DNA of 64,000 nucleotides, taken from positions 1 to 64,000 of the forward strand of contig JAHLKH010000012.1 of NCBI GenBank assembly GCA_025526915.1, read 5' to 3'. Shown here piece by piece: positions 22,634-35,200 of this stretch; the first letter of the stretch is position 1, and every line of letters begins with the position of its first letter. The notes under the pieces are model-generated. The model was not told the DNA's origin. It saw only the letters and a list, made by a program, of their open reading frames with translations, and did not search any database. The position numbers were made by a program, and so were the translations under genes. Source of the stretch: Entophlyctis helioformis. Lineage: Eukaryota > Chytridiomycota > Chytridiomycetes > Chytridiales > Chytriomycetaceae.

Positions 22634-23996
22634 ATGTACAACGGCATCGGACTGACCACGCCGCGAGGCTCGGGCACCAACGGCCACATCCAGCGCAACA
22701 TGTCGTCGCTCCGCCCGCCGCAGTCGTCCTCGTCCAACGACCGCCGCTCGGCCTCGGCATCGGCCCCGTCCCCGTACGGCGGCCTGCAGTCCGCCTATGA
22801 CCGCAAGCCCAACCAGGAGCTTCTCGACCACGACCGCAAGCGCCAGGTCGAGATCAAGTGTCTGGCGCTCGAGGACGACCTGGCGGAGAAGGGGCTGGAC
22901 GAGGCGGCCGTGGCCGAGCGGGTCGCCGAGCTGCGCAAGACGCTGCTGGAGGCGCTGGCCAGCGGCAGGGCCAGCACCGGCCCCGCAGACGCCAAGGACA
23001 TCAAGGACTACGAGGTGCATCGGCTGGCAGAGGCCAAGGAGCAGTCCAACAAGCGCTTCGAGAGCGCGCTGCGCATCGACAACGACTTTGTGCCTGGAGC
23101 GTCGTTTGACCAGGACCGCATTGTAAGTGGAGCCGTGCGTGCGTGCGTGTGCGTGTATCTGCGTATGTCTGTCGTCGTATGTGCGTGTGCGTGCGTATGT
23201 CGTCGTATGTGCTGACTCGCCGTGCTCGTCCAACTCCAGGACCGCAAAAGGGTTGAACGGCAACAGCTGCGCGAGCGCAAGCAGCAAGAGTTTGCGGAGC
23301 GCCAGGAGCGGCTGGCGCAGGAGCGCAAGCAGAGAGAGAAGGAGGCTGCCAAGGCCGCCAAAGCGCGAGAGCGTGCCCAGAAGGATCAGGAGCGCGAGCG
23401 TGCCAAGAAGAGAGAGCAGCAGCAACAGCAGCAGAACGAGCGTCCCGTTGATCGGGAGCGTGGTGGCCGCGACTTTGCCAAAGATGACTCATCCAGCCGG
23501 CGTCGCCGTCGGTCGCCGTCCGTGTCTGGCAGCGACGACGGCAGGCCTGTCGCCAGACGGGCTGGTGCTGCTGCTGACAGCGATGCGTCGCCTGAGCGTC
23601 GCCGCGGCAGTCGCGACGATCATGCTGCAGCCAAGCGCCGCCGTGCTCGCTCGCCGTCACGCTCGCAGTCGCGCTCGCCGTCGCGGTCACGATCCCCCGT
23701 CAAGAACAGATCACGATCACGGTCCAGATCTCCAGTGGTTGCACGCCGCTCGGCAGATCGTGGCCGCAGCGGCAGTCGCAGCCCGGTCCGCCAGGCCCGT
23801 CGCCGTCCAGATCGCCTTCCAGCAGCTCAAGGTCCAGCCGGTCGGCGTCATCAGACTCGAGACGCTCGTCCAGATCATCGTCTCTAGATCATCGTCCAGA
23901 TCCTCCCGCTCGTCAAGCCGCAGCCGCAGCCGCAGCCGCAGCCGCAGTGATACCAGCAGCAGAAACAGCAGAAGACGCTCTGGCAGCCGTCGCTGA
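22634..23996 (+). CDS. Cwc21/SRRM2-like spliceosome protein with RS domain
   Basis: Two exons (22634-23122, 23240-23996). The start is set by MYNGIGLTTPRGSGTNGH, the invariant N-terminus of Cwc21/SRRM2 proteins. The cwf21 helical region follows (RKRQVEIKCLALEDDLAEKG...LRKTLLEAL), then a charged coiled-coil and an Arg/Ser C-terminus. These proteins sit next to the 5' splice site and Prp8/Snu114 in the catalytic spliceosome. The RS tail changes frame twice (near 23799 and 23882); unshifted, translation would end at 23887, and with two bases restored it runs in RS frame to 23996. Confidence 0.85.
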
Positions 23997-24008
23997 TTGC
24001 TTGCTTGC

Positions 24009-24014
24009 AATAAA
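24009..24014 (+). terminator. Poly(A) signal AATAAA of the Cwc21 gene
   Basis: A canonical AATAAA lies 13 bp after the RS-frame stop codon. It supports the extended 23996 end over the earlier stop at 23887. Confidence 0.6.
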
Positions 24015-24090
24015 ACGTCGGCTATTTCTTTGTTTCGCTCGGTGCCGCAATTCGCCTGCATTTCGCCTGCATTTCCCTCATCGCCGACTG

Positions 24091-25549
24091 ATGACTTCCG
24101 TCCTTGCGCGCACCTCTGTGGCTGCAAATGGGACGGCAGCAGGGCCAGCCGACCCGTCGATGATGCAGGGGTCGGCAGCAAAGATACGGACGCTTCCCGC
24201 GCAGCCAGTCCTGCCACAGCCATCCACGCAGCCAATATCCCGGCCAGCGCGACCGTCGAGCGCGCGTCCATCTTCCAGCGCACCGCGTCCGTCGACAGCT
24301 GCCGCACCACCACGGCCATCGAGCGCGCGTCCCCCTTCCTTCTCAGTCGCAGCCTCAACCGCCGCATTCACGTCCGCGTACGCCCTGTCCAGCGCCAGCA
24401 CAAGCATCGGCACCGCAGCACTAGGCCCATACGCACCGGCCAGATCATCTGTAGCGTCGTCCGTGTATGCGACTCCGCGCTCGACCGTCGGGGCCGCCCA
24501 CCGGCACCATGGCCAGCCACACACCAAACCACCACCCGGCGGCGTTCCCGCAACCATTCCCGACATTGAAAGCGGCGAATCGGCGGCACATCCGCAGCCT
24601 TCTGCTGCATCCGCACCAGCCAGCAGCGCTGCAGCGCAGGCATCGAAATTGAGCAGCAGTCAAGGGCGGCCTGCGAGTGCGGGCGGAGCGCGGTCAAAGA
24701 CGGGCATGTCCAATCCAGCACGCAAGGGCATGCCGGCAGCTGGAACGACCACGTCGGCTTTCAAGACCATGACAACGACAGTCGCTTTTGGATCGACGGT
24801 GTCGCAAAGCGCTGCAAGTGTCGGTGGCGGTGGATCAGCAGGTGCAGAACGGGGTGGACGCACTCGGCCGGTGCGGCCAGGATCTGCTCCTCCTGCATCA
24901 ACGCGATCCAAGACGCCAGCACCGGCACCTGTATCTGCATCTGCATCTGCACCTGCACCAGCGTTGATAGCTGATGCTGGCGCTAAGCCTTCCGAGACCA
25001 CCGATCGTGAGGTGTTGAGCAAAGAGGCCTCTGGCGCTGCCGTCGTCGCGAGTGAGCACGCGGCGCTCATCGTGACCGATCAAGCGGCCCATGAACCACC
25101 ACCGAACCCGCCAGTGACGCCCACACCCACACACCGCGCACCAATATCCGCACCGGCCCGCAGCCACGCCTGCAAGCCACCGCTCCCGCCCAGCCCCTCG
25201 CACGCGCAACAGCACCAACAGCAGCACCCGCCCCGACCGATCGGTCTCCTGAGCTCGTCATTGCCACCACCAACACCCGCCACGGCACACAAACGCTACA
25301 CGTCCGTGTACCCCTGCGCATCCAAGCTGCTGGCCAAGAAATGGGACGACGCCGCTCGCACGCGACATCTCGAGAAACTCAAGACCATGAAGGCGCGCAT
25401 CGATAATGTGCAGCCGCGACGCCTCAACCACCTTGCCATTGCGTCCAAGAAACTGCTGATCCAGCAAGGCGAGTCTGTTGGCTGTTGTGTCGGCTGTACA
25501 TTCTGTTGTTCTGTTGTGAACTAACCCTTGACAATCAACAACACCACCA

Positions 25550-25597
<48 letters not shown>

Positions 25598-27041
25598 TCA
25601 TGCAAACGCATCGAGCGTGAAAACCATCTGCTGCTTGAGCGTATGAGACGGCTGTTTGACTCGCCGTCGCTGTATGCAGAGATATCGCCACAGAACTCGC
25701 GCACGATGCTTTACATGCGGCACAAGGCGCTCGTCAATCGCCGCAAGCGGCGCGAAGAGCATGACAGGATCCACACAGAGAATCTAGTATGTCCACGCTC
25801 GTGTGCCGTCGTGGCGGTGGTTGAGTTGGGCATGCGGCCAGTACGGGTAGACTGACTATGGTTACGATCATGGTGGCGGTGGTCGCATGGCGACGAGACA
25901 GATGCTGATGCAGCGCGTCGAGAACAAGAGAGCGCATTACCGTGCACGGGATTGCGACCGCGACCGCGAGCGGCATCTGCGGTACCTGCTGAACATGACA
26001 CGGTTCCCAGAGGCGTACCGGCGGGCAATGGTGCGCGAGGGTCTGAAGCCAGGAACGACGCCTCTTGCTCCCGGAGCCTCTCGCAGGGATAGTAGTGGCA
26101 GGGGCGACAGTGGCGACGGAGATGTGCAAGCCACGCAGCAAGATAGCATTGGAAACGCGAGTGAAGGAGCGGGTGACCATAGAGGGTCGCGTGCAGGGTC
26201 TGGATCTGGATCGGGCAGTACGATCAGCACAGCGACAAAGAAACGGCTAGAGGCAACATCGCGCAACATGGCACGTATCGGTGCAGCGTACGGCATCAAG
26301 CCAGGCGAATTGGCTAGCCGTGGGTCGGGTTCTGCGTCTGGCTCGGCGCGCGGATCGGCACGCTCGTCCACCGGATCAAAATCCAGCAGCGGCCATCCGC
26401 GGGACTCGTCGAGCAGCACCAAGAGCAGCACCAAGAGCAGCGCGCGGAACCACGCCGAGCCTGAGATCAAGGGTTCAAGCGTTGCAGCGGAACCCGTGTC
26501 CAGCGCTGTTGAGCCGCAGCCTGCAGTGCCCGAGCCGCACGGCGTGCAGATCCTTCAAGCACACGACCGCACCGCCCTTGGGTTCTTTGACGATCCAGAG
26601 CAAGTGTCGCTCCCGCTGTCGGACGGCTCACAAAACGACGGCCAGGCGACCAGCCCGCCGCCGATTGACGCGCCGCTGCCCGTGATCCTCACACAGTCGT
26701 CCGCGTACGAGTACACGTTTGACGACTTCGAGGACGATTCCGAGGCCGGCTCACACGACATCCAGCACGGCACAGTGGTTGCAACAGCAGCGGCGGCCGA
26801 TGGCGGCGAAACTGTTTCGTACCGCATTCCGGTGGTCAGCATCCCCGTCGATATCACGGCGCGAGCAGATGCACCTCGTGATCCAGACACGGACAGCCAC
26901 AGCCACAGCCAAAGCCGTAGCAGCAGTCCGCACAGCGCCAGCAAGGAAGCCAGCGACAACGCCAGTGGCGGGGACGAGATACTGGAGTCGGCATCGGCCG
27001 GTCGCTCGTCGGCGATGCTCGACGACCCCTTCTTTGACTAG
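24091..27041 (+). CDS. CFAP97 (KIAA1430/Hemingway)-domain ciliary protein
   Basis: Three exons (24091-25468, 25596-25786, 25902-27041), about 902 aa. A long disordered Ser/Pro/Ala N-terminus precedes a charged helical CFAP97-like core spanning exons 1-3: HLEKLKTMKARIDN, ERENHLLLERMRRL, then MLMQRVENKRAHYRARD and a following Tyr/Arg stretch. This order matches the KIAA1430 family, whose members are linked to cilia and flagella and fit a zoosporic fungus. The C-terminus is low-complexity. Intron 1 is GC-AG (GCGAGT...CAG) and contains a CA microsatellite. The poly(A) signal is at 27060. Confidence 0.6.
25547..25595 (+). repeat. CA dinucleotide microsatellite in intron
   Basis: About 48 bp of (CA)n form the 3' end of CFAP97 intron 1, directly at the acceptor, in place of the usual pyrimidine tract. 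Confidence 0.9.
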
Positions 27042-27059
27042 CCGCGTCCCATTGTCTCG

Positions 27060-27065
27060 AATAAA
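27060..27065 (+). terminator. Poly(A) signal AATAAA of the CFAP97-like gene
   Basis: AATAAA lies 19 bp after the stop codon of the gene ending at 27041. Confidence 0.6.
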
Positions 27066-27225
27066 AAGTCCTAAAGTACCATGCCATCGTGACGTCACAC
27101 ACTCTTCTGCTGTTGCTCGATCTCGCGCGACTCGCGCGTCTCGCCCGTCTCGCTGTCTCGACGGTTTTTGCAAAACCGCGCTCCGAAACAGCAACCAAGA
27201 GGACAGGCAGACCCACGGGACAGAC

Positions 27226-28854
27226 ATGCCGCTGGACTCTGTGTCGGCGATCGCGGTTCTTGCGACAGCAACCACGAGCCTCTACATGACGGCCACGGTT
27301 GGAGTGAGTGTGCTGCGCCACCAGTCGCCGCTCGCCATCGCGCTGTTCTGTGTCTGCATCGTGTGCGTGAGCGCGCTGGGTATCACGACATTCGCCGAGC
27401 ACTCGCCAGGTGTCAGCCGATCGTCGCTGCCGTCGCTGCCGTCGCTGTCGCCAAACGCAAGCGCAGGTACAGGCGCAAGTGGTCCAGGGGACAGCGGTGA
27501 CAGCGGTGATGGCGAGGCGGTGCTGGATGTGCCCACGTCGTTTGCGATATCAAACGGGCTGGTGCTTGCCGCGTCGCTCGTGATGGTCATGTCGCAGTTG
27601 TATGTGGTGCGCGCGCCAGTGTTTGCTGTCGATGGCCGGTACGCGACGACGGATGACGCGCCGCCGCTGGGGTCTGCCGGCCGTCTCTCTTCGTCGCTGG
27701 GATCGCTCTCGGCGTCGCTCGCTTCGTCGGCGTCGTCGCTACAGGGGTCGACGGGATCGCTGGCAGGAGGATCGACAGCCGCAATCTTCAAGCGCGGGCA
27801 AGTGTCCCGACGCGAGAGTCCGTGGCGATGGGTATGGACGTACAGCTGGTGGCGATCAACCGGATTCATGCTCCTCGGAGTGGTGGTGTGGCATGCCGCG
27901 ACCGCCACGCCGCTCTACGCGCGGCATCTGCTGTACGAGTCGATCGCTTGGACACTCAAGTACGAGCTTACAACGTCCACAGCCGACACTGACGCTGAGA
28001 TGGCGCAATGGTCGGTGCGCATGGCGGCATGGTCGCAGTGGACAGGCGGGCTGTGGATAACCACGGTGCTGATGGCCGAGCTCGCAGGGCTCCTCCACTC
28101 GCTGACGATCGTCTCAAAGGCCCTGAGCAACGCGAGTCTGGTCAGCATCGATCAGCAGTCCAGCCCCAAGTCGTCGCGGGCGTTGCGCGCAGGCCTCTCG
28201 CTCTCGGGCAGCACAGCGACGCTCGCCGACCGCGACCCGCCGCCATCCAAATCCACATCGCCGTCCACGTCCGATCCCGACGACGTCGAGACAGACACGC
28301 GCACCAACCTCAAGTCCGTGCTGCGCGCCATCACTGTCCTTGCATCGTTGACGCTGGTGGCCATCTTGTTTTCGCTGCTCTCGCTCGCACTGAGCAGCGG
28401 ACCCATACCGCCGGCGATGCGTCCCTCGACCCTGGCAGAGATCCTGCATCCGCCCGACACGACCGCGTCGACTCGCGTCGCTGCAACAGCATCAGCACTC
28501 GCAGGGATCGTGTACATGTACATTTGTGCACACGGCTGCGTGCGGTGCCACCTGCTGCTGCGTGTGCACGGCCTGCAGATGCAGGCGCTGGCAGCCGAGA
28601 CGCGGCCAGTACCCCTTGTCGCGAAACGCGGGTCGCTGTACTTGGGCAGCGGCAGCGGGCCGTCCAAAGCCAACGGAGTCGTGCACGACTTGAGCGCCGC
28701 ACCGCCCAAACGCCGTGTGCTCACCACAATACGCGATGAAGACGCAAACGACCGGCGTGGATCGACATCCGATAGCGATGACTCGCAGCCGTCTGCACGT
28801 CGCGGCACTCCTGCGCGGCCATTTGGTGCGCACATGGATCTCAGCAGCATCTGA
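27226..28854 (+). CDS. Polytopic membrane protein of unknown function
   Basis: A single-exon ORF of about 542 aa from MPLDSVSAIAVLA. There are about seven hydrophobic segments: two N-terminal, one after the Gly/Ser linker (FAISNGLVLAASLVMVMSQL), one after WRWVWTYSWWRSTGF, one near GGLWITTVLMAELAGLL, one near AITVLASLTLVAILFSLLSL, and one near ATASALAGIVYMYICAH. Ser-rich cytosolic-looking loops separate them and the tail is charged. I do not recognise the family. A TGACGTCA-like palindrome lies about 130 bp upstream. No frameshift is visible. Confidence 0.6.
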   Translation: MPLDSVSAIAVLATATTSLYMTATVGVSVLRHQSPLAIALFCVCIVCVSALGITTFAEHSPGVSRSSLPSLPSLSPNASAGTGASGPGDSGDSGDGEAVLDVPTSFAISNGLVLAASLVMVMSQLYVVRAPVFAVDGRYATTDDAPPLGSAGRLSSSLGSLSASLASSASSLQGSTGSLAGGSTAAIFKRGQVSRRESPWRWVWTYSWWRSTGFMLLGVVVWHAATATPLYARHLLYESIAWTLKYELTTSTADTDAEMAQWSVRMAAWSQWTGGLWITTVLMAELAGLLHSLTIVSKALSNASLVSIDQQSSPKSSRALRAGLSLSGSTATLADRDPPPSKSTSPSTSDPDDVETDTRTNLKSVLRAITVLASLTLVAILFSLLSLALSSGPIPPAMRPSTLAEILHPPDTTASTRVAATASALAGIVYMYICAHGCVRCHLLLRVHGLQMQALAAETRPVPLVAKRGSLYLGSGSGPSKANGVVHDLSAAPPKRRVLTTIRDEDANDRRGSTSDSDDSQPSARRGTPARPFGAHMDLSSI

Positions 28855-29013
28855 CATATCCGCCTCCCATCTGTTTCTGTCTCCAATACACTCAAGCGTG
28901 GCCGCCATTTGAACAATGTTCATTTCATCGTGAGCAACAATCAGTCCAGCAACCCTAAACAAAGTAGAATCGTGCCTGCAACAAGTATTGTGTGTGTGTG
29001 TGTAGGGTCTGCT

Positions 29014-31910
29014 TCAAGAGGCCGGCAGACAGTCGCGTTGCGGATCAATAAAGGATGCCGCACCAACATCTTCATCGACAAGCATCTCGCGCACAGCGAG
29101 TGCCTGTCGAACAAGCGTGTCCAGCGGGGCAGTTTGTTGACACTTCTCGTTCACTGTCGCAGCACACAGTCAGTATCTGCCGCCATTGTCAGATGTGGTT
29201 GTCCAAGAACATAACGACGCAGGCTCACATAGAATGGCCTGGTTGATGTGTTTCGCAATGGCATGCCGAGACGCCGGTGTGATGAGATACGCAAGCGGAC
29301 TCGTCTCGGGCCGCGCATAGCACACCAGCGCAAACGTTTCCTAGAGCCTCGCGTGTCAGTCTGCGTCGCAACACGCGTACATCAGCCATCCGTCACCCCA
29401 CATACCTGCAGGGCCGCGCGGATAGACTCGTCGGGATCACCTCCATACAGTTCCTGCAGACGCTGGCCAAACAGTATGACATCCAACGGCGATCCCCGTG
29501 CACCGCCAGCATCAGACCCCGCAGCACCAGCCAGCCCGCCAGCACTCATGGCAGCATCCTCCTCCGTTTTCGCAAACACCGAGCCGGGCACCTGCTCGCG
29601 TTTGCTCGACCCTGCGCGGCCATGCGACGGCTGTCGCTGGTGCCCACTGCCGCCGCCATTGGCCTGAAACGCAAACTCGTCCTCCGTGTCCATGGCGTCG
29701 TAGAACTGGTCCTCGTCGTCCGTCTGCACGTCGCCTGTGTGGCGCGTGCCAGTGCCAGTGCCAGTGCTCGCCGGATCGGGCATATCCGTACCAGACGTCT
29801 CCACGATGAGACTGATAAACTTGAGGCAGTCGAGCTGGAACCGCACCGTTTTGTTGGACGACAAGAGGCCAGAGTACCGACGCGTGATTTCCGCAATCGC
29901 CGTGTCGATGTCACCCGTCACGATGAGCCGCTGGATGTCTGTGCCATCAAACCACAGGGCGTGTGAGTGAATGCGTGGTGGGATACTCTGATGCGGCAGT
30001 CAACCTTACATTGCCGGTCTCGGATGCTCTTGGCGCCAGGGTACTGGTGGAACGGACGCACATTGCCATCCAGTGCAAGGGCTGGAACCAGCCTCGCAGA
30101 ACCGTGCGTCTCAGCTTTGGCGGCATCCGACACTGCTGAAGGCGAGCCGCCAAACGCCGACTGGTAAAACGATGCAGCTGTTTCGCTGTAGCCGCTATTG
30201 ATGAGATACGACATGACGATATGGTTGATCATGGTAGCCTCTGGCGGCGGACGTTTGGATTTCGGCACATCGAGCGAGACGGTGTCCGTGGCGTCCATTG
30301 CAGCAGGAGCAGACGAAGAAGGCGGAGGGCCGAGCGGTATGTCAAGGGAGATGCATTGATGGCGGCCATGAACCGCGACCGTTCGTCTTGGTAGTACTGA
30401 GTAATGTCAAACTTGAAGGGCCGTTGGCCAAAGTTGGCCTCGACGACCTCGCCGGGCGTCCGCAGGCCGACAGACGGATACAGACGCGTGCCATGGCGTC
30501 TGTTCGCCAACAGGTCCTTGAACGCCACACCTGCCAACGCGTTTGCGCCAAGTCAGCCACTGTTGCAATCCCGTACGGCACGATGCGACACACGGAGGGT
30601 GCACCACTTGCCAAGCATGATGCCGTTCTTTGTAAACGATGCCGACATGTTCATAAAGTTGAGACAGCAGCCAATGGTGTCGCCTGTTGTAAAGACTGGC
30701 CCGTACGGCTTGCCTGTGCCCGACCCATTGAACGAAAAGCCGTCGTCGCCATGGTATCCCCACGACATGTCTTCCCACCCTGTAAGCGCCACCACCACGA
30801 GAGTGCATCGGGTCAGCCAGCCATCGGGCAGGGTACAAAAGGAGGAACAGATGGAAAGGTCGGCGGGCATGAGAGGGGGGCGTTTACCAGGAAGACGGCC
30901 CAGAGGCACCTTGCTGCCGCAGAAGCCGATGCCAATGTAGCCGTCACGGCCCTTTGACACGATGTGGCTTCGTAGTAGAAGATGCCGGTCTGTGGCGGCA
31001 TGGACGTGTTTGCACGGACCGCCGCCGCATCCAGATCCGACTTGCCCGTGCCTGCCGAGCCGCCAGTAGCAGCACAACCAAACAGCACAACAGCACAACA
31101 GCAGAACAAGAGGACGGGCTCCCGCAGAGCGCCACAGCAAGTCAGCCCGGCAGCCCACGGCACAGCGCACAGCGCACAGCGCAAGCGGGCGATCAGAGGC
31201 CAGCAAGAGACGTGCCCTGGTAGATGACCCGCAGGTTGTTGTGCGACAGATCGACGAGCTTGCTCTTGTCGGACGAGTTCCACGACGTGGGCAGCGCGTA
31301 GGCGGGCAGGCTGCCGCGAGCCGGGGCCGGCGTCTTGGCGCGCTTGGCCGGCGAGCCCGACGGGCCGGCAGCAGCAGCAGCGGTCGTGGTGGTGGTGGCC
31401 GTGGTGGTGGTGGCGGGATGCAGGCTGGGCGGCGGGCGCAGCCGCGTGGCCGGGTCCGTGTCGAACTCGAACAGCGACGGAATCTGCAACGACGACGCCG
31501 ATGCCGACGCAGGCGGCGATGACGCAGACGGCGGCTGCCAGGAGGCCAGCGAGGGGCGAGGCGGCGAGGGCGGCGACAGAGGCAGGCTGACAAAGAGCGG
31601 CAGACGCTGCGTCGCGTGGTGGCCGTGGCTCTGGCTCTGGCTCTGGCCGTGGCTGCTGCTGCTCGGCTGGGCCGCCGATGCCGCCGATGCCGCCAGGCCG
31701 AGCGAGGCCGCCAGCGGCGACTGCTGCAGATACTCGGGCAGCCGCGAGCGCGAGGCGGCAATGCGCACGGGCCCTTGTGCGTGTGCGTGGTGCGTGTGCG
31801 TGTGCCTGCCTGCCCGTCGCGGCTGCAGCGTCCGGTGCGTCTGGTGCCACGGCCGGGTCGCTGGCCAGCAGGTGCCGTGCGCTGTGGGCTCCGAGCAGCG
31901 AATGGAACAT
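29014..31910 (-). CDS. RanBPM/Gid1 (Vid30) subunit of the GID/CTLH ubiquitin ligase
   Basis: Seven exons: about 31216-31910, 30888-31051, 30612-30779, 30010-30530, 29406-29938, 29229-29340, 29014-29153. Order: low-complexity N-terminus; SPRY ([65 protein letters not shown]); LisH ([20 protein letters not shown]); CTLH ([17 protein letters not shown]); C-terminal CRA ([16 protein letters not shown]...[15 protein letters not shown]). This is the substrate-receptor-binding scaffold of the GID E3 complex. Introns 1 (GCACGT) and 3 (GCAAGT) are GC-AG. Single bases are missing near 30346 and 30965, each in a homopolymer. The 5' end is uncertain: ATG at 31910 needs a one-base frame change near 31790, otherwise the start is near 31768. 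Confidence 0.8.
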
Positions 31911-32227
31911 CAAGCCAGTATCTCAATCAGCCGGAAAGCCTATTTTGAGTAACGGCTTTGTAGCCATTCCGGCACTTATTCTTGGTGCAGTCGTGCAAGT
32001 CCCCGCGGACAGCACAGACACGGCAGGTGCGATCGGCCTGTGCACTCGCAGGCACAGCGTGCGGGCGTCCCCAGCGCGGCCCCACAGTGGCCTGTGCCGC
32101 AGAGTGGCCTGTGCCTGTGCCGTGTGAGCCACTCGAGTCACGGATCTGCGTGTGTCCGTTCAACATTATAAGCAGCTCAGCGCCGTTTTACTCCGACCGC
32201 AACAAACAACGACGTCACGACCTCAAG
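31911..32227. other. Divergent promoter region (Gid1 / saccharopine genes)
   Basis: 317 bp between divergently transcribed genes. A TATA-like ATTATAAG occurs at about 32164-32171, roughly 60 bp before the ATG at 32228. No ORF is supported. Confidence 0.4.
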
Positions 32228-35200
32228 ATGCTGTCGACGTATCTGCAGAAGGCTGCCCGCCGCCCGGCGCTGCTGCGCGCCTGCGCGCCTGCCTTTAGCA
32301 CGGCCGCACCGCCCGCGCCGTCCGAGGCCAAGAGCCCGCGCCGCCTGGCCATTGGCATTCGCCGCGAGGGCAAGAACCGCTGGGAGCGCCGAGTGCCGCT
32401 GGTGCCCGAGCACGTCGAGCGGCTGACCAAGGAGCTCGGCGTCAAGGTCTTTGTGCAGCCGAGCACGAAGCGGGTCATTCCAGACGAAAAGTACCGCGAG
32501 GTGCGTGTCTGCCTTAGTCTGCCTTGTCGCTGTGTGTCTGTATGTCTGTATGTTTGCATGCGTCTGTGCGTCTGTATGCCGGCATGCGTCTATATGTTGG
32601 CATGCCTGCTGCCGGTCGCTGCCATCGCCGTTGCCATTGCCGCCATTGCCGCCCAGCCCGCTGAAGAATGGATCACACGACGCCGTCACCTGATCTCGTG
32701 TGCTCGCTGTGCCGAGCCGCGTCGCTGGCCGCTGGCCACCTGCTGACCACACGCTGACCACACGCTGGCCACCTGCGCCGACCACACGCTGGCCACAAAC
32801 CTTTGGCTGCACAGGCTGGCGCTGTCATCCACGAGGATCTGTCCGTCGCCGACGTCATTCTGGGCGTCAAGGAGGTGCCCACGAACCAGATGATCCCGGG
32901 CAAGACCTACATCTACTTTTCGCACACCCACAAGGGCCAGACATACAACATGCCCATGCTGCAGGGCATCCTCGATCGCGTGAGTCTCTGCCCGCATCTG
33001 CGTGGATCTGCGTGGGTCTGCGTGGGTCTGCCTCGAGAATCCTCTTGAACTGACCCGCACAACGACACAGAAAATCCGTCTGGTCGACTATGAGCTCATG
33101 ACCAACGAGCACGGCCGGCGTCTGGTGCAGTTTAGCAAGTTTGCTGGCTACGCGGGCATGATCGATGGCTTTCACGCTCTCGGCCACCGTCTGCTCGCTC
33201 TTGGCTACGGCAACCCCTTCCTTGTGAGTCTTGCTTGTTTGTGCATCTGCAAGTGATTGATGGCGCTGACACTTGCATTCCTGCCTCAACGACGCGATCG
33301 TGCAGGCCGTGGGCATGTCGTACATGTACAGAGCCCTCGCAGACGCCCGTCTGGACATCACTCGCACTGGCCAGGTCATCATGGACGACGGCCTGCCAAC
33401 GGCTCTTGGCCCAATGACGTTTGTGTTTATTGGCGACGGCAACGTGGCCAAGGCAAGCGCGTCGTGGTATGGCTCGCAGACGGCATGTAACGGCTCTGAC
33501 ATTCTATACAACGCAAACAGGGTGCCAAGCATGTGTTCAAGTGCCTGCCGCACGAATGGGTGTCGCCCGACGAGCTCGCTGCCCTGTCATCCTCCACCAG
33601 TGCGTGTCCATTACTGCATGCCTAGATTCAATCGCAGGAGATCTGGCATCCAACGTCTAACACGCCCCACACAGGCTTCGACAACCACAAGGTGTACGCC
33701 TGCCAGGTCACGCCCGAAGACTACCTGGTCCGCAAGGACGGCGGCAAGTTCTCGCGCGAAGAATACTTTAAGCACCCCGAGCTGTACGAGTCTGTGTTCC
33801 ACGAAAAGGTTCGTGAACTGGCCATCTGTCCGATGGAGGAGACCCAGGCCAGTGTTGCTGACAAGCGAGTATGGCGCACCAACAACAGATTGCGCCTCAT
33901 GCACGCATGATCATCAACGGCATCTTCTGGACAGACAAGTACCCGCGTCTCATGACCGTCGAGCAGACACACCAGCTGGCCGTCGAGAACCGTCTCAAGC
34001 TGCTGACGGTGGCCGACGTGTCGTGCGACATTCATGCAAGTCGACAACCCCCGCAGTGGTCCTTGAAATGTCTGTCTGGCACGTCTGGCTGACTGACGCG
34101 ATGGCTGCTGTTAGGGCTCGCTCGAGTTCATGGGCCACGCATCCACGATCGACTCGCCGACATACATGTACGACCCCATCGACAAGGTCATGCACAACAA
34201 GTAAGCGACGCGCATGCTCCAGTCTTGGCCGCCACAGCCCATGCTGACGGCCGACCATCTCCCAACAGCATGGAGGGCCGTGGCATCCAGATCATGTCGA
34301 TCGACAATCTGCCCACCGAGATGCCGCTGGAAGCGTCCGAGTACTTTAGTGAGGCGCTCATTCCCTTTGTGTCGGAGCTCGCCAAGGGCAACGTCAACCA
34401 TCCGGTCATTGAACGCGCGTCCATCACAACATCCACCGGCGAGCTTGCGCCGCGCCACAAGCATCTCGAAAAGGTGCTCGCACAGCACTCGCCCAAGGAG
34501 GCCAAGTACGTTGCCGCCATGCCTGTTTGAACGAGTTGCAGTCGTGATCCTTGCTGACACGAGGGATGGGCAGCATCTCGGTCACCGGCCACAGCAAGGT
34601 GCTGCTGCTTGGATCCGGCTATGTGGCTGCTCCGCTTGTGGACTACCTGCTGCGCCAGCCAGGCACCACGGTCACGATTGGTATGCGTCTTGATGCATTG
34701 AAATGCAATGCACGCACATGACTGTCCCTTAACCCATCGCGTGGCTTTACAGCGAGCAACCTGCCTGACGAGGCCAACAAGCTTGCTGGTGGCCGCAAGA
34801 CGGCGATTGTCGCGCCGCTCGACGTGTCCAACACGGCCGAGCTTGGCGCGCTTGTTGCTGCCCATGATGTCGTGGTCAGCTTTGTGCCTGCGACGCTGCA
34901 CCCGATTGTCGCCGAGCAGTGCCTGCAGCACAAGAAGCACCTGGTGACGGCCAGCTACATTTCGCCCGCCATGAGCGCGCTGGACCAGCGGTGCGTGCCA
35001 TGCGCGTCTGCCGCGTCTTGACTACTTCTGATGAGCACCACTAACGCGCACGGCCACACCAGTGCCAAGGACGCTGGCCTCACGTTCATCAACGAGGTCG
35101 GCCTGGACCCCGGAATCGACCACCTGACGGCCTGCCAGCTCTTCAACGACGTCAAGGCCAAGAACGGCCGCATCACGTCGTTTGTGTCGTGGTGCGGCGG